The notes: generated from the sequence alone by a model not told the origin. Shown: positions 18,249 through 26,799, numbered from the stretch's first letter. The stretch is DNA of 64,000 nucleotides from an uncultured Lachnospiraceae bacterium (GCA_947172705.1 CAMWCA010000003.1:55069-119068); one strand, 5' to 3'. Program-made: numbers and translations.

Positions 18249-19100
18249 CTATTCTACCGTTTCATTGAGCAGTATAGATAAGCTCAATGTATTGTTCACC
18301 AATGTGCCAAGAAAGTACTGATCATTCTCTGCAATCGTTCGATAATCTGTATTCATAAATCCTGCAATTCGATTTCTTTGCCGATTCATTTCATCGTAAA
18401 GAACGCTTGTCTTTATCTTTAAAGCATCGACCTTCTCCGTTGCCTCATCCAAGGCTTCTCTCGCTTCCGCAATTTCTTTTGCTTCATTGACCGCATTGTC
18501 AGAAATTTCTTTATTTCTGACTGTAAGCGATACCAGGGAAATACCTGTTGACGTTATCGTAATCCCCCACCCTATAGGACCGGCAAGGGCTAAAAACGCC
18601 TGCCCTGCCGCCATCCCAGCGCCTTCCTTTACTGCAAATCCTGCAAAGGTTCTTCCGATCCATGCCACGGTCGCCTTTCGCGCCGCTGCACCGGAAAGTG
18701 CGCTAATGGCAGTTCCGGTAGTTGTTGTTCCAAAAGTAGTTGCAATACTCATCAAAGCCGTTGGCGCCATAGATACCACGCCGATTCCTGCGGCTGCGCC
18801 GCCTACAACATTCACTCCCGCTTTTACGGATGCACAATGCGCCTCTTTTGCATATTCCTCTGTTTTCCTGAATCTAATCAGCTCTTTCCCAGCCTTTCCC
18901 ATTTGTGTGTCAAATTCTTTGGGCGTGTTAGCTATGCTGTTAACGGCTCGCTCAATCAATTTAATCAGATCGACCGAATCTTTTCTTACCGCATAGAGCT
19001 TTTTACAGGCTGCTTGCATTTTTTCATAAGATGCATTATATCTTCTCAGCGTTTCCTCATGAATTCTTAATGCCTCTTTTCTTAAAGCGGTGTTGAACAT
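18249..19100 (-). CDS. Unknown coiled-coil/hydrophobic-hairpin protein, first gene of GTPase operon
   Basis: A 283-residue protein without a recognised family. Residues 1-90 are a charged helical, probably coiled-coil region (EALRIHEETLRRYNASYEKM). Residues ~92-190 are Gly/Ala-rich and hydrophobic (VNVVGGAAAGIGVVSMAPTA, AGQAFLALAGPIGWGITITS). Residues ~195-283 are again a long charged helix (EAKEIAEAREALDEATEKVD). The helix/hydrophobic-hairpin/helix layout recalls helical pore-forming proteins, but that is only a resemblance in layout. It has a very strong AGGAGG 7-8 nt before the ATG and directly follows a near-perfect promoter, so it is the most highly expressed member of the operon. Confidence 0.78.
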   Translation of the reverse strand: MFNTALRKEALRIHEETLRRYNASYEKMQAACKKLYAVRKDSVDLIKLIERAVNSIANTPKEFDTQMGKAGKELIRFRKTEEYAKEAHCASVKAGVNVVGGAAAGIGVVSMAPTALMSIATTFGTTTTGTAISALSGAAARKATVAWIGRTFAGFAVKEGAGMAAGQAFLALAGPIGWGITITSTGISLVSLTVRNKEISDNAVNEAKEIAEAREALDEATEKVDALKIKTSVLYDEMNRQRNRIAGFMNTDYRTIAENDQYFLGTLVNNTLSLSILLNETVE

Positions 19101-19147
19101 GGGTTATTACCTCCTTTTATCTAACAAGAAATGCTTTGCCTTTTTAA

Positions 19148-19186
19148 TTATGAAATCATTATATTCCTCCAATTTCATAATGTCAA
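19148..19186 (-). promoter_or_regulatory. Near-consensus promoter of the GTPase operon inside an inverted repeat
   Basis: The minus strand reads TTGACA (19181-19186), a 17-bp spacer and TATAAT (19158-19163), both perfect consensus. The -10 lies between the arms TTATGAAAT / ATTTCATAA (19148-19156 and 19172-19180), a 9-bp inverted repeat. A repressor bound there would cover the core promoter. Confidence 0.85.
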
Positions 19187-19192
19187 TATCTT

Positions 19193-19210
19193 TTACGCAT
19201 ATTTGCGTAA
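19193..19210. promoter_or_regulatory. Operator-like palindrome upstream of the -35
   Basis: TTACGCATATTTGCGTAA has perfect 7-bp arms around four bases and lies 7 bp upstream of the -35 hexamer of the GTPase operon. It is a good candidate site for the HTH domain of the GTPase or another XRE-type regulator. Confidence 0.7.
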
Positions 19211-19256
19211 GTCAATATATAATTATGTATCACAATCCGTTCGCTGCCGCTAAACT

Positions 19257-19288
19257 AAAAAAAGGGCTGAACTGCTTCGTTCACGCCC
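19257..19288 (-). terminator. Terminator of the Crp/Fnr-family gene
   Basis: On the minus strand GGGC-G-TGAAC pairs with GTTCA-GCCC and is followed by a run of T. The stem overlaps the stop codon of the regulator gene. Confidence 0.85.
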
Positions 19289-19955
19289 CATACAACATTT
19301 CCACTGCATCCTTATCGCAAATCTTAATGGTTTTTCTGCTCACCTCTATCAAACCGTCCTTCTGCATCCGCATCAGTTCCCTGGACAGAGAGGGTCTTGC
19401 CACTCCCAGAAAATCCGCCAGCTGCTCCCTGTTCATATGCAGTTCCACCACGCAGCTTTCATCCATGGCATCGATCAGCCAGATGGCAAGCCGCTCCCTG
19501 AGAGACGACGTGCTGACAATATGCAGCTTCCTGGTAATCCTGAAATTATTTTCCGACATGATTTCCAGCATATTCTGAGTAAGCTGCTTGTGATGATCGC
19601 AGGCATTGGAGCAAAAATGGTAGAAGAAATCCCACGGCATCTCCAAAATCTTAACGTCTGTTACCGCAACAGCGTCATACCAATAATGCTTTTTATCTCC
19701 AAATAAAAAAATCTCTCCGAATACGTTGCCTGCCTCCACCAGATACAGCACGTCCCTTTTTCCGGAAGTAAAGTCCTTGCAGATCTGCACCTGCCCCTCC
19801 AAAAGGAGAAACAGCCTGGAAGGCACTCCTCCCTGCTCAAAAATATAAGAACCGGAAGAATAACTTTTTTCTCTGGACTTTGAGCAGTTTAAGATCCGCT
19901 CCCGCTCCTTTTCCGTAATCGCCTGAAACAGCTTGGATGATGCAAGATCAGCCAT
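19281..19955 (-). CDS. Crp/Fnr family transcriptional regulator
   Basis: A 224-residue regulator. The N-terminal cyclic-nucleotide-binding-type beta roll includes SSGSYIFEQGGVPSRLFLLLEGQV. A long dimerisation helix follows, and the C-terminal winged helix has NREQLADFLGVARPSLSRELMRMQKDGLIEVS. There is no N-terminal cysteine cluster of the oxygen-sensing Fnr type, so the signal is unknown; in clostridia such proteins respond to redox, heme, nitric oxide or metabolites. It lies 28 nt after the cysteine-cluster gene on the same strand, suggesting co-transcription. Confidence 0.92.
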   Translation of the reverse strand: MADLASSKLFQAITEKERERILNCSKSREKSYSSGSYIFEQGGVPSRLFLLLEGQVQICKDFTSGKRDVLYLVEAGNVFGEIFLFGDKKHYWYDAVAVTDVKILEMPWDFFYHFCSNACDHHKQLTQNMLEIMSENNFRITRKLHIVSTSSLRERLAIWLIDAMDESCVVELHMNREQLADFLGVARPSLSRELMRMQKDGLIEVSRKTIKICDKDAVEMLYGA

Positions 19956-19983
19956 ATATACCCCGCCTTTCTGTTCCGAATTT

Positions 19984-20670
19984 TTATCTGTAAACTTTTA
20001 CCGTTTCCTTTGCCTCTTTTAAACGCCCATAAAACTGCGGGTAAAAATCCGCCTTTTCTCCATCCTCTCCAGTTTCATATGGCTTTACATAAAACTGATT
20101 CAAAAGATACATATTCAAATTTTTAACGATCGCCTGATTGGCAGTTTCCTTTATGATCGCCTGTACATCCTTCAAAAAGTAATGCCAGTCCTTTATGTAG
20201 GTTTCATATTTCCCCAGCTCCGGTATTTCCAGCCACTTTTTCAGTTTCACCTTGGTCTTGTTGGGATAAGGGCACTCATGGATCTGCAAGAAATAACGGA
20301 AGCCGTCTTCCTGATAAATTCTCCCCAGGGGAAACATCCTGCAAAATCCCGGTCTGAAGGCATGTATGGCGCATCTTCCCGCTTCGTTTAGAAAGAAACA
20401 CCGCTCCCCCTCTTCCTGCATTTTTAAATTAGGGCAAATAATTCCATCCACCACATGAAGCTCCAACGCCCCTTCCATCAGCTTCTCAAATGTGCTTCCT
20501 AACCCCTTTTCCATCTGAAAAAGATCGTAGGGATCTAAAATAATGGAATTCCCCATTCCCTGGCAACAGGAAGAGCAGCCTGCGCAGTCGTTACAAGCCG
20601 CCCTGACCATGTCATTTGCCGTATATAATTTTCCGTCTGATATCTCTTTTAAATCAATTTCCCGTTCCAT
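19984..20670 (-). CDS. YkgJ-family cysteine-cluster protein
   Basis: A protein of about 228 residues carrying the YkgJ-type cysteine pattern: CNDCAGCSSCCQGM near residue 27, then CPNL, CFFLNEAGRCAIHAFRPGFCRMFPLG and CPYP. The family probably binds an iron-sulfur or zinc cluster, and its biochemical role is not established. An in-frame GTG at 20703 could extend it by 11 residues; neither start has a strong ribosome site. It sits between a DUF6688-like membrane protein and a Crp/Fnr regulator, all close together on one strand. A second YkgJ-type gene lies at 56.7 kb. Confidence 0.85.
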   Translation of the reverse strand: MEREIDLKEISDGKLYTANDMVRAACNDCAGCSSCCQGMGNSIILDPYDLFQMEKGLGSTFEKLMEGALELHVVDGIICPNLKMQEEGERCFFLNEAGRCAIHAFRPGFCRMFPLGRIYQEDGFRYFLQIHECPYPNKTKVKLKKWLEIPELGKYETYIKDWHYFLKDVQAIIKETANQAIVKNLNMYLLNQFYVKPYETGEDGEKADFYPQFYGRLKEAKETVKVYR

Positions 20671-20712
20671 ATTTCTATTCCATCTTTTTCGATCGCTTCT
20701 CACACTGGTAAA

Positions 20713-21846
20713 CTAACCGCATTTTTTAACCGTAGGTAAATACTGACTGCTGATCCTGTTCTCCGGCTTCTCGTCAAACAGATACAGCACCGCAAGGAAC
20801 ACCCACTCCAAAGGTTTCATCATCAAATAAATCACATCCGCCGTCCACGCCTTATTAATATGTCTGGAGATAGGATAGCCATAGGTATCATAAAAATTTC
20901 TCACAGCCTTATGAAAACGGGGTGTCCTCTCCATAATCAGCTGTTCAAAGGCATTTGCCACGCACAGCTGCCGATTCACCACAATTTTCTCTCCCCTGCG
21001 AATGCCGTACCGCAAAGGCTTCACCAGCCTTTTATGTCCCCGGAGAGACACGGTGCACAGATAATGGGTATCGTACTCCACCGGAGGAGGCGAAACCTCG
21101 CCGGACAAGATCCAGTCGCTGGTTTTGGTAAAGGCGAGGATAACGCTGTCCGGCTGCTGCCCAAACAGGCAAAGAAGCATTACCAGAATTCCCAATATTG
21201 GGAGCAGCGCGATCAACCCCACCCAGAACAAATTGGCGCCTTTTAAAAGCCACAGGTTCACCTTCTCCAAAGCCTTATTATTATAATGAACGCTCTCCTG
21301 CTTCTGCGCCCTTTCCTTCACCAGTCTCACCATCAATTGACCCGTATGGAGCAGATAGAGAAAAGGTACCACACACAGACATAAGATCATAAACCAGTCA
21401 AAGCTACCCATCCTTGACCCTTCCGGATGGGCACCGCAGAAAAGCTGAAACATCCATACCAGACAGAGCCCGCAGCTTACATACACTCCTCCCAGAAGAA
21501 ATACTTCCACCAGTGGCGGCAATGTCTTCCGGGCAAATTTCAGAATAAAATAACTAAGCCCTCCCCATGACAGGAACAAAACAACCGCAAAGAAATATTC
21601 ATCGTTAAGAGGCGTATGCATACTTGCCCCGCCCCATAGATTCAGCGGTTCCTGATATTCCGGCAGTTCCCATAGCTCAAAGGCAAAAAGCATGTAGACG
21701 CTCCCTATAAAAAAAGCGATCATTTCAAATATAAATACTTCTTTCTTCTTCACATAAAAAACAATATCCAGCGCAACCAATGCAAATGGCGTGATACATA
21801 TGCCAAACACCAGAAGCATGAAAAATATTTGCATAACTGCTTCCAT
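20713..21846 (-). CDS. DUF6688-like multispanning membrane protein
   Basis: A 377-residue membrane protein with about six or seven hydrophobic helices (for example IFFMLLVFGICITPFALVAL, IALLPILGILVMLLCLF). It is followed by a cytosolic-looking domain with HYLCTVSLRGHKRLVKPLRY, VVNRQLCVANAFEQLI and RNFYDTYGYPISRHI. That C-terminal block matches my recollection of the DUF6688 family, whose function is unknown. It is 42 nt upstream of the cysteine-cluster gene, so both are likely in one transcript. Confidence 0.75.
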   Translation of the reverse strand: MEAVMQIFFMLLVFGICITPFALVALDIVFYVKKKEVFIFEMIAFFIGSVYMLFAFELWELPEYQEPLNLWGGASMHTPLNDEYFFAVVLFLSWGGLSYFILKFARKTLPPLVEVFLLGGVYVSCGLCLVWMFQLFCGAHPEGSRMGSFDWFMILCLCVVPFLYLLHTGQLMVRLVKERAQKQESVHYNNKALEKVNLWLLKGANLFWVGLIALLPILGILVMLLCLFGQQPDSVILAFTKTSDWILSGEVSPPPVEYDTHYLCTVSLRGHKRLVKPLRYGIRRGEKIVVNRQLCVANAFEQLIMERTPRFHKAVRNFYDTYGYPISRHINKAWTADVIYLMMKPLEWVFLAVLYLFDEKPENRISSQYLPTVKKCG

Positions 21847-21886
21847 GAAACTCCCCTGTCCCTTTCATTTCATCTGACTTTTCCGA

Positions 21887-22858
21887 TCAAAGGGCGTTCC
21901 GTTCCCTGAGCAGTTTTTCAATTTCTTCTCTTTCGGGCATCACTCGCAGCGCGCCCTTTCTGGTGGTAATCAGAGACGCGGCTCCGTTTGCAAATACCAG
22001 CATTTCCTTTAAGCCCTCTTCCGTCAGATTTTCCAGCCCATGCTCGCACACATAGTGCAATACACAGCCGCAGAAGGTATCTCCCGCGCCGGTGGTTTCT
22101 ATGGTATTTTCCTGTAAAAAGGGCGCTACTTCCACAATACTTTCCTTATAATAGGCACGGCTTCCTTCCTTGCCCATGGACACCAGAATCAGGGGAATCT
22201 GATATCGTTCTCTGATCCAGTTTACTCCTTCCGTATAGTCGTCCTTTCCGGTCAGCCATTGAATCTCATTGTCAGAGATCTTCAGAATCTGACAATGCGC
22301 CATCCCATATAAGACCTGCTCCCTTGCATCCTCCAGGCTTTTCCAGAGAGGAGGACGTAAGTTAGGGTCAAAGGAAATGATTGCACCTGCTTCCTCCGCG
22401 ATCTGAATTGCCTTTTTGGTCGCCCTGCGCACCCCTTCGTGGGTCATGGAAAGGGTGCCAAAATGAAACAGCTTCGTATCTCGCAGCAGCCCTTCCGGAA
22501 CCTCATCCTCTGTGAGCATCATGTCCGCCCCCGGCTCCCGATAAAAAGAAAAATCTCTGTCCCCATCCGGGAATGTATGTACCAGCGCAAGAGTGGTGTG
22601 AATTTCCTGATCCATGCAAAGATATTCCGCATCGATCCCCACCTCTGTAATCGCATCTTTCAACTGCTGGCCAAAGAAATCCTTCCCAACCTTACCTACA
22701 AACGCCGTTTTATGCCCAAGCTTGGAAAGTATTGCCAGCACGTTACAGGGAGCGCCCCCAGGGTTCGCCTCAAACAGCGGATTCCCCTGGACGCTGGTTC
22801 CGTTCTCCGTAAAATCAATCAACAACTCTCCCAATGCCGTTACATCATATTTTTTCAT
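21887..22858 (-). CDS. PfkB-family carbohydrate kinase, fructokinase-like
   Basis: A 323-residue ribokinase-fold sugar kinase. The N-terminus VTALGELLIDFTENG and NPGGAPCNVLAILSKLG match PfkB signature 1 of fructokinases. Signature 2 is TTGAGDTFCGCVLHY with the catalytic Asp, and the substrate region contains FSFYREPGADMML. It phosphorylates a sugar, most likely fructose to fructose-6-phosphate, in the cytoplasm. The ATG at 22858 is chosen because GGAGG is 5 nt before it; an ATG four codons upstream overlaps that site. No sugar transporter is adjacent. Confidence 0.9.
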   Translation of the reverse strand: MKKYDVTALGELLIDFTENGTSVQGNPLFEANPGGAPCNVLAILSKLGHKTAFVGKVGKDFFGQQLKDAITEVGIDAEYLCMDQEIHTTLALVHTFPDGDRDFSFYREPGADMMLTEDEVPEGLLRDTKLFHFGTLSMTHEGVRRATKKAIQIAEEAGAIISFDPNLRPPLWKSLEDAREQVLYGMAHCQILKISDNEIQWLTGKDDYTEGVNWIRERYQIPLILVSMGKEGSRAYYKESIVEVAPFLQENTIETTGAGDTFCGCVLHYVCEHGLENLTEEGLKEMLVFANGAASLITTRKGALRVMPEREEIEKLLRERNAL

Positions 22859-22933
22859 ATCTTCCTCCATTTTCCAGAACTTTGTGTTTTAAGCCTATAG
22901 AAGAAGTATATCACATCTGCCCTTAAAATTCAT

Positions 22934-23314
22934 TTAGGAAATATCTTTTTTCCAGAATCCATGAAGATTGCAGTAGGCATAAGCGGCAACTGCTTCGTCC
23001 CCCTTTGCCAGCACAAACTCCGCCATCGGCTCCTTATCCGGAGAAAGCTTTGCAAACTGCCCGCCCAGCTTTGTCTCCAAAAAGATCCATCCGATACTGT
23101 GCTCCTCCGTCATGGGATGAAAAACGCTTCCCACTTTTACTGTCAGCTTTTCTCCATCTCTCTCCACCACCGGAAGGTGCTTTTCTCCCGCTCCTTCCGC
23201 CGTGCTGCTGTCCAGAACTGTAAACCCTGCTTTTTTACATTCCTCAACCGCCTGGTTTCCGCCTGCTACCAAATATAAAATTTCCTCATCCTTTTTCAAA
23301 AAAACTGTTTCCAT
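22934..23314 (-). CDS. Superoxide reductase / desulfoferrodoxin-type protein
   Basis: A 126-residue protein with the superoxide reductase iron centre. The histidines in GEKHLP, VFHPM and EEHSI plus the CNLHG motif near the C-terminus (Cys and His) form the square-pyramidal Fe-His4-Cys site. The N-terminal ~35 residues keep the desulforedoxin-like shape but lack its four cysteines, so this is a one-iron form. It reduces superoxide to hydrogen peroxide without making oxygen, as expected for an anaerobe. It lies just downstream of the oxygen-sensitive 2-oxoacid oxidoreductase genes, a sensible pairing. Confidence 0.93.
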   Translation of the reverse strand: METVFLKKDEEILYLVAGGNQAVEECKKAGFTVLDSSTAEGAGEKHLPVVERDGEKLTVKVGSVFHPMTEEHSIGWIFLETKLGGQFAKLSPDKEPMAEFVLAKGDEAVAAYAYCNLHGFWKKDIS

Positions 23315-23364
23315 TTTTCATCATTCTCCTTTTCTTTTTTACATATTTCCTTGTTTCCTACCAC

Positions 23365-25587
23365 TTATAAAATGGGATTTTCTCCTTTTGCCTTCAATCT
23401 TTCGAATCTTCTGTCCACTTCCTCCTGAAGCTCCCTTACCACCTCGGCATAAGTCTCCTTCTGCAGGTGCTTTGTCCTTCCCATCATGGTGAGCCAGTCC
23501 AGAACCGGAATTTTCTTGCCTGCTGCCTCAGGATCATAATTTAGTAAAGTCTTTCCTTTTTCCACCTCATAAAGGGGAAAATAGCAGCAGTTCACCGCCG
23601 CTTCAATGACACGCCTCTCTGTGGCGGGCTTATCGTTCCAGTTTAAAGGACATGCCGACAATGCTTTCAGATAAGCGGTTCCCGTTGTCTTGGCATAATA
23701 TGCCGCCTTTGCCGCTTTTTTAATGAAGTCAATGGGATTGGATTCCACCGCCGTCGCCACATAGGGAATTCCTGTTGCCGCCATGAGCTGGGGCATGTCC
23801 TTGTGGAAGAAGGTCTTCCCATATTGCTCCTTTCCCACATGGGAGGTGGCGCTCCTTGCCCCTTTGGGGGTGGAATAAGACAACTGATATCCGGTGTTCA
23901 TATAGCCGCCATTGTCATATTCAAATAAAAGCAGCCGATGCCCCCGCAATGCAGTGCCCAGCGCGGAACCCATGCCGATATCCATACCCCCGTCGCCGCT
24001 TACCATAATAAACACAATGTCCCCCGGAGGGATCTCTCCCTTTTTCTGCTTCCGGTAGCAGATCTCAGCGATGCCGCTTAAGGTCGCCGCGCCGTTCTGA
24101 AACAGATTGTGCACGAAAGGAACCTTAAAGCTGGTTCGGGGATAAGCAGTGGTGACGATCATGCCGCAGCCTGTCTGGAACAATAAAACCACCGGATCTT
24201 CAATGGCGCGGAGCAGCATATTCACATTCACCGGAATGCCGCAGCCCGGGCAGGCACCATGTCCCGGCGCAAGACGTTTGGGTATCGCCGCAGTGGCGTT
24301 TAAGCTTCCTCCTGTGACCTGCAGCTTTCCCTCCTCCGTTTCCTTTACCTGAGTGGCTCCAAGCTTTGTCCTTTCCGCCGTCAAAGGTGCAAAAAAAGGA
24401 TCGTTCTCTGTCTCTTCTCCCTGCGCTATGCCATAGTATTCAAAATCAGGCATATCCGGATCTTCCGCCCACTGGATCATCCGAATGGCGTCCTCCACAA
24501 AGAAATCCCTGCCGCCTAAGCCGTACACCAGACTTTTCAGCTTTGCGCTGCCGCCAAATTTCTGAATGGCGGCGCGTATCTCCAGAGACAAATTTCCTCC
24601 TCCCCCGCCATAGCTGTCCTGCCGATCCGCCACCAGCAGATTGGAAGCATGTTTACACAGCGAAACAATTTCCTGCGCCGGAAAGGGACGAAGACAATGG
24701 ATCGTTGCCGCCCCTGCCTTTTTTCCTTTTTTACGCAGTTCGTCGATTGCCTCCTGCGCCGTGTGGTAGGAAGAACCCAGGAGGATCAGAATGGTTTCCG
24801 CATCCTCACAGCGATACCCCTCCACACTGTGGTACCTGCGCCCGGACAGCTGTTCGTATTCCTCAAACAGTTCCGGCAGTATCCGCCGCACCTTTTCCAT
24901 GGCAAGATGGAGTTGGTAACGGTTATTGATCAGATCCGGCTCATTCATATAGGAGCCTACGGTAATAGGATGCTCCAGATCCAGAAAAGGATACGCCTCC
25001 TCCTTTTTCCCGATAAACGCCCGCACTGTTTCATCCTGTTCAAACCGCCTGCACCGCCTTTTCTGATGGCTGGTAAAAAAACCATCGTAGGCAACTGCCA
25101 CCGGCAGCCGCACCGCCTCCGCCAGTTTCAGCGCAATCAGGTTAAAGTCATACACCTCCTGCACCGAATGGGCAAAAAGAATAGGCCATCCGGCATTCAA
25201 CAGAAACATAATATCGCTGTGGTCTCCCTTAATGGACAAAGGTCCCGACACCGTCCTGCACACCACATTCATTACCATGGGATAACGTGTTCCCGACTGC
25301 ACCGGGAACTGCTCTATGGCATACAAAAGACCGTTTGCGCTGGTGGCGTTGATCACCCTGCCGCCTCCCACCGCTGCTCCGTAGCAGATGCCTGCGGCGC
25401 TGTGCTCTCCCTCCGCTGCGATCATGATCAGATCCGTCTTTCCATTTGCCCGCATGGTATCCAGACCTTCGGCGATCTGGGTGGAAGGTGTAATAGGATA
25501 ATATCCCATCAGATCATATCCGATCTGCCTGATGGCAATTGCCGCCATCTCATTTCCGCTTGCGTATTCAATGATCTGTTTTTCCAT
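23365..25587 (-). CDS. 2-oxoacid:ferredoxin oxidoreductase, fused alpha and beta subunits
   Basis: A 740-residue fusion. Residues 1-~390 are the alpha (KorA/VorB-type) subunit, with YPITPSTQIAEGLD and GICYGAAVGGGRVINATSANG. Residues ~410-740 are the thiamine-diphosphate beta subunit, with ACPGCGIPVNVNMLLRA and GDGGMDIGMG...DNGGYMNTG, the ThDP/Mg motif. The enzyme decarboxylates a 2-oxoacid to acyl-CoA and reduces ferredoxin. Its start overlaps the previous stop (TAATG), so the two genes are translated together. Substrate is uncertain: branched-chain, aromatic or 2-oxoglutarate are all possible; pyruvate is less likely because PFOR is usually one larger chain. Confidence 0.92.
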   Translation of the reverse strand: MEKQIIEYASGNEMAAIAIRQIGYDLMGYYPITPSTQIAEGLDTMRANGKTDLIMIAAEGEHSAAGICYGAAVGGGRVINATSANGLLYAIEQFPVQSGTRYPMVMNVVCRTVSGPLSIKGDHSDIMFLLNAGWPILFAHSVQEVYDFNLIALKLAEAVRLPVAVAYDGFFTSHQKRRCRRFEQDETVRAFIGKKEEAYPFLDLEHPITVGSYMNEPDLINNRYQLHLAMEKVRRILPELFEEYEQLSGRRYHSVEGYRCEDAETILILLGSSYHTAQEAIDELRKKGKKAGAATIHCLRPFPAQEIVSLCKHASNLLVADRQDSYGGGGGNLSLEIRAAIQKFGGSAKLKSLVYGLGGRDFFVEDAIRMIQWAEDPDMPDFEYYGIAQGEETENDPFFAPLTAERTKLGATQVKETEEGKLQVTGGSLNATAAIPKRLAPGHGACPGCGIPVNVNMLLRAIEDPVVLLFQTGCGMIVTTAYPRTSFKVPFVHNLFQNGAATLSGIAEICYRKQKKGEIPPGDIVFIMVSGDGGMDIGMGSALGTALRGHRLLLFEYDNGGYMNTGYQLSYSTPKGARSATSHVGKEQYGKTFFHKDMPQLMAATGIPYVATAVESNPIDFIKKAAKAAYYAKTTGTAYLKALSACPLNWNDKPATERRVIEAAVNCCYFPLYEVEKGKTLLNYDPEAAGKKIPVLDWLTMMGRTKHLQKETYAEVVRELQEEVDRRFERLKAKGENPIL

Positions 25588-26711
25588 TACACTTCCCCGC
25601 CTTCCATTCTTTTTTCTGTGAGATAAGATTCCGATGTGACATACCCGTCAGGTCCTGCCTTGATATAACCCTCCGGCGAGCGCAGCAGCTCCTGGTTCGG
25701 CAGAAAATAATCCTTATCCGGATGCTCCGCCTCCAGCCCCTGAACTAACGCGTTCACGGGGCACACCTGCACACATCGTAAACATCCCTTGCAGTGATAA
25801 TAGTCCAATCCCTGATTGACCATCATCTCTTTTCCCTGATAAATGCCCTTTTTGAATTGAAACACCATATCCGGGCAGGTGGAATCGCAAAGCCCGCAGT
25901 TGATACATCTTTCCTGGATAAAAATAGGGATGTAGCCCTGCCTTGAGGGGGACAGATCCGCCGCCACCGTGCTTCCGGCTTTTGGATTGATGCCGCCTAT
26001 GGGCGCGGTGGCATAGCCCCATTCCCTGTGAGCGTTTCCCCGGTTTGGCACTTCCCCTGAAGTTCTCTCCTTGCTCCGGAATTTTTCTTCCGGCAGTTCC
26101 AGCAGCCTGACCTCCTCATAACCTCTCCTGATGCCCTCCAGATTTCCTTTCAACGCCTCCGGATATTTTTTCCCAAGGGTATCCGCGCAAATCCTGTTTA
26201 CGTCCTCAAGGTCTATAAATCCTGTCACCTTTGCAATCGCTCCCAGCATCACCATATTGATTCTGGAATGAGTCTCTATGGCAATCTGCTGACCGTTTAT
26301 TACATAACACTTTCTTATGCCATTTGGAATTTTCCCTGTAACGCTTTCCCCTTCCGGTACTTTTTCACCGCCGTCCAGGCTGACGATCAGGTCTGTATTT
26401 TCATGAACGCCGCTGCAGGCGCCCTCATCCTTCAACAGCGCCTGATGAAAAAATACCAGTAAATCAGGAGAAAGAATAGGAGAATGAATTCGAATCTCCT
26501 TATCCTGCCGACAATATCGTATGAATCCTTTTACCGGCGTTCCCGTTTTCTCCGACCCGTAACTGGAAAAACTGACGCTGTTTAACCCTAAGTACCTGAT
26601 TCCCAGCTCTCCTAACATCTTTCCGCATAAATTAGCGCCTAAACCGCCAATACTTTCCAATCTGATCTCGTAATATCCGCTTTTTGTTTCCGGCAGTTCG
26701 ATTTTTCCCAT
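25587..26711 (-). CDS. 2-oxoacid:ferredoxin oxidoreductase, fused gamma and ferredoxin subunits
   Basis: A 374-residue protein. The N-terminal ~185 residues are the gamma subunit (IRLESIGGLGANLCGKMLGE, SSYGSEKTGTPVKGFIR). The C-terminal part is a two-cluster ferredoxin with ERCINCGLCDSTCP and YHCKGCLRCVQVCP, two complete CxxCxxCxxxCP sets for 4Fe-4S clusters that pass electrons out. The frame is open upstream to 26795, but the ATG at 26711 has GGAGG 7 nt before it and begins with the family-typical sequence. Together with the next gene it makes the complete four-subunit enzyme from two polypeptides. Confidence 0.92.
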   Translation of the reverse strand: MGKIELPETKSGYYEIRLESIGGLGANLCGKMLGELGIRYLGLNSVSFSSYGSEKTGTPVKGFIRYCRQDKEIRIHSPILSPDLLVFFHQALLKDEGACSGVHENTDLIVSLDGGEKVPEGESVTGKIPNGIRKCYVINGQQIAIETHSRINMVMLGAIAKVTGFIDLEDVNRICADTLGKKYPEALKGNLEGIRRGYEEVRLLELPEEKFRSKERTSGEVPNRGNAHREWGYATAPIGGINPKAGSTVAADLSPSRQGYIPIFIQERCINCGLCDSTCPDMVFQFKKGIYQGKEMMVNQGLDYYHCKGCLRCVQVCPVNALVQGLEAEHPDKDYFLPNQELLRSPEGYIKAGPDGYVTSESYLTEKRMEGGEV

Positions 26712-26756
26712 ACTGCTCCTCCATATTTTTATATAAGGTTGATTTTCCGTTTGTAG

Positions 26757-26787
26757 ACAGTATGTTTTATTTGGAGAAAAATATGCA
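26757..26787. repeat. Left copy of short repeat flanking the zeta-toxin module
   Basis: ACAGTATGTTTTAT followed by GAAAAATATGCA. The same two blocks occur at 27822-27858 on the other side of the toxin module, with slightly different spacing. In both places an intrinsic terminator hairpin follows immediately. Confidence 0.6.
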
Positions 26788-26799
26788 GATAGCATGTGT

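Noticed and set aside
24649..25626. Plus-strand frame of 325 residues opposite the oxidoreductase
   Set aside because: Antisense to the conserved alpha subunit; no features of a real protein.
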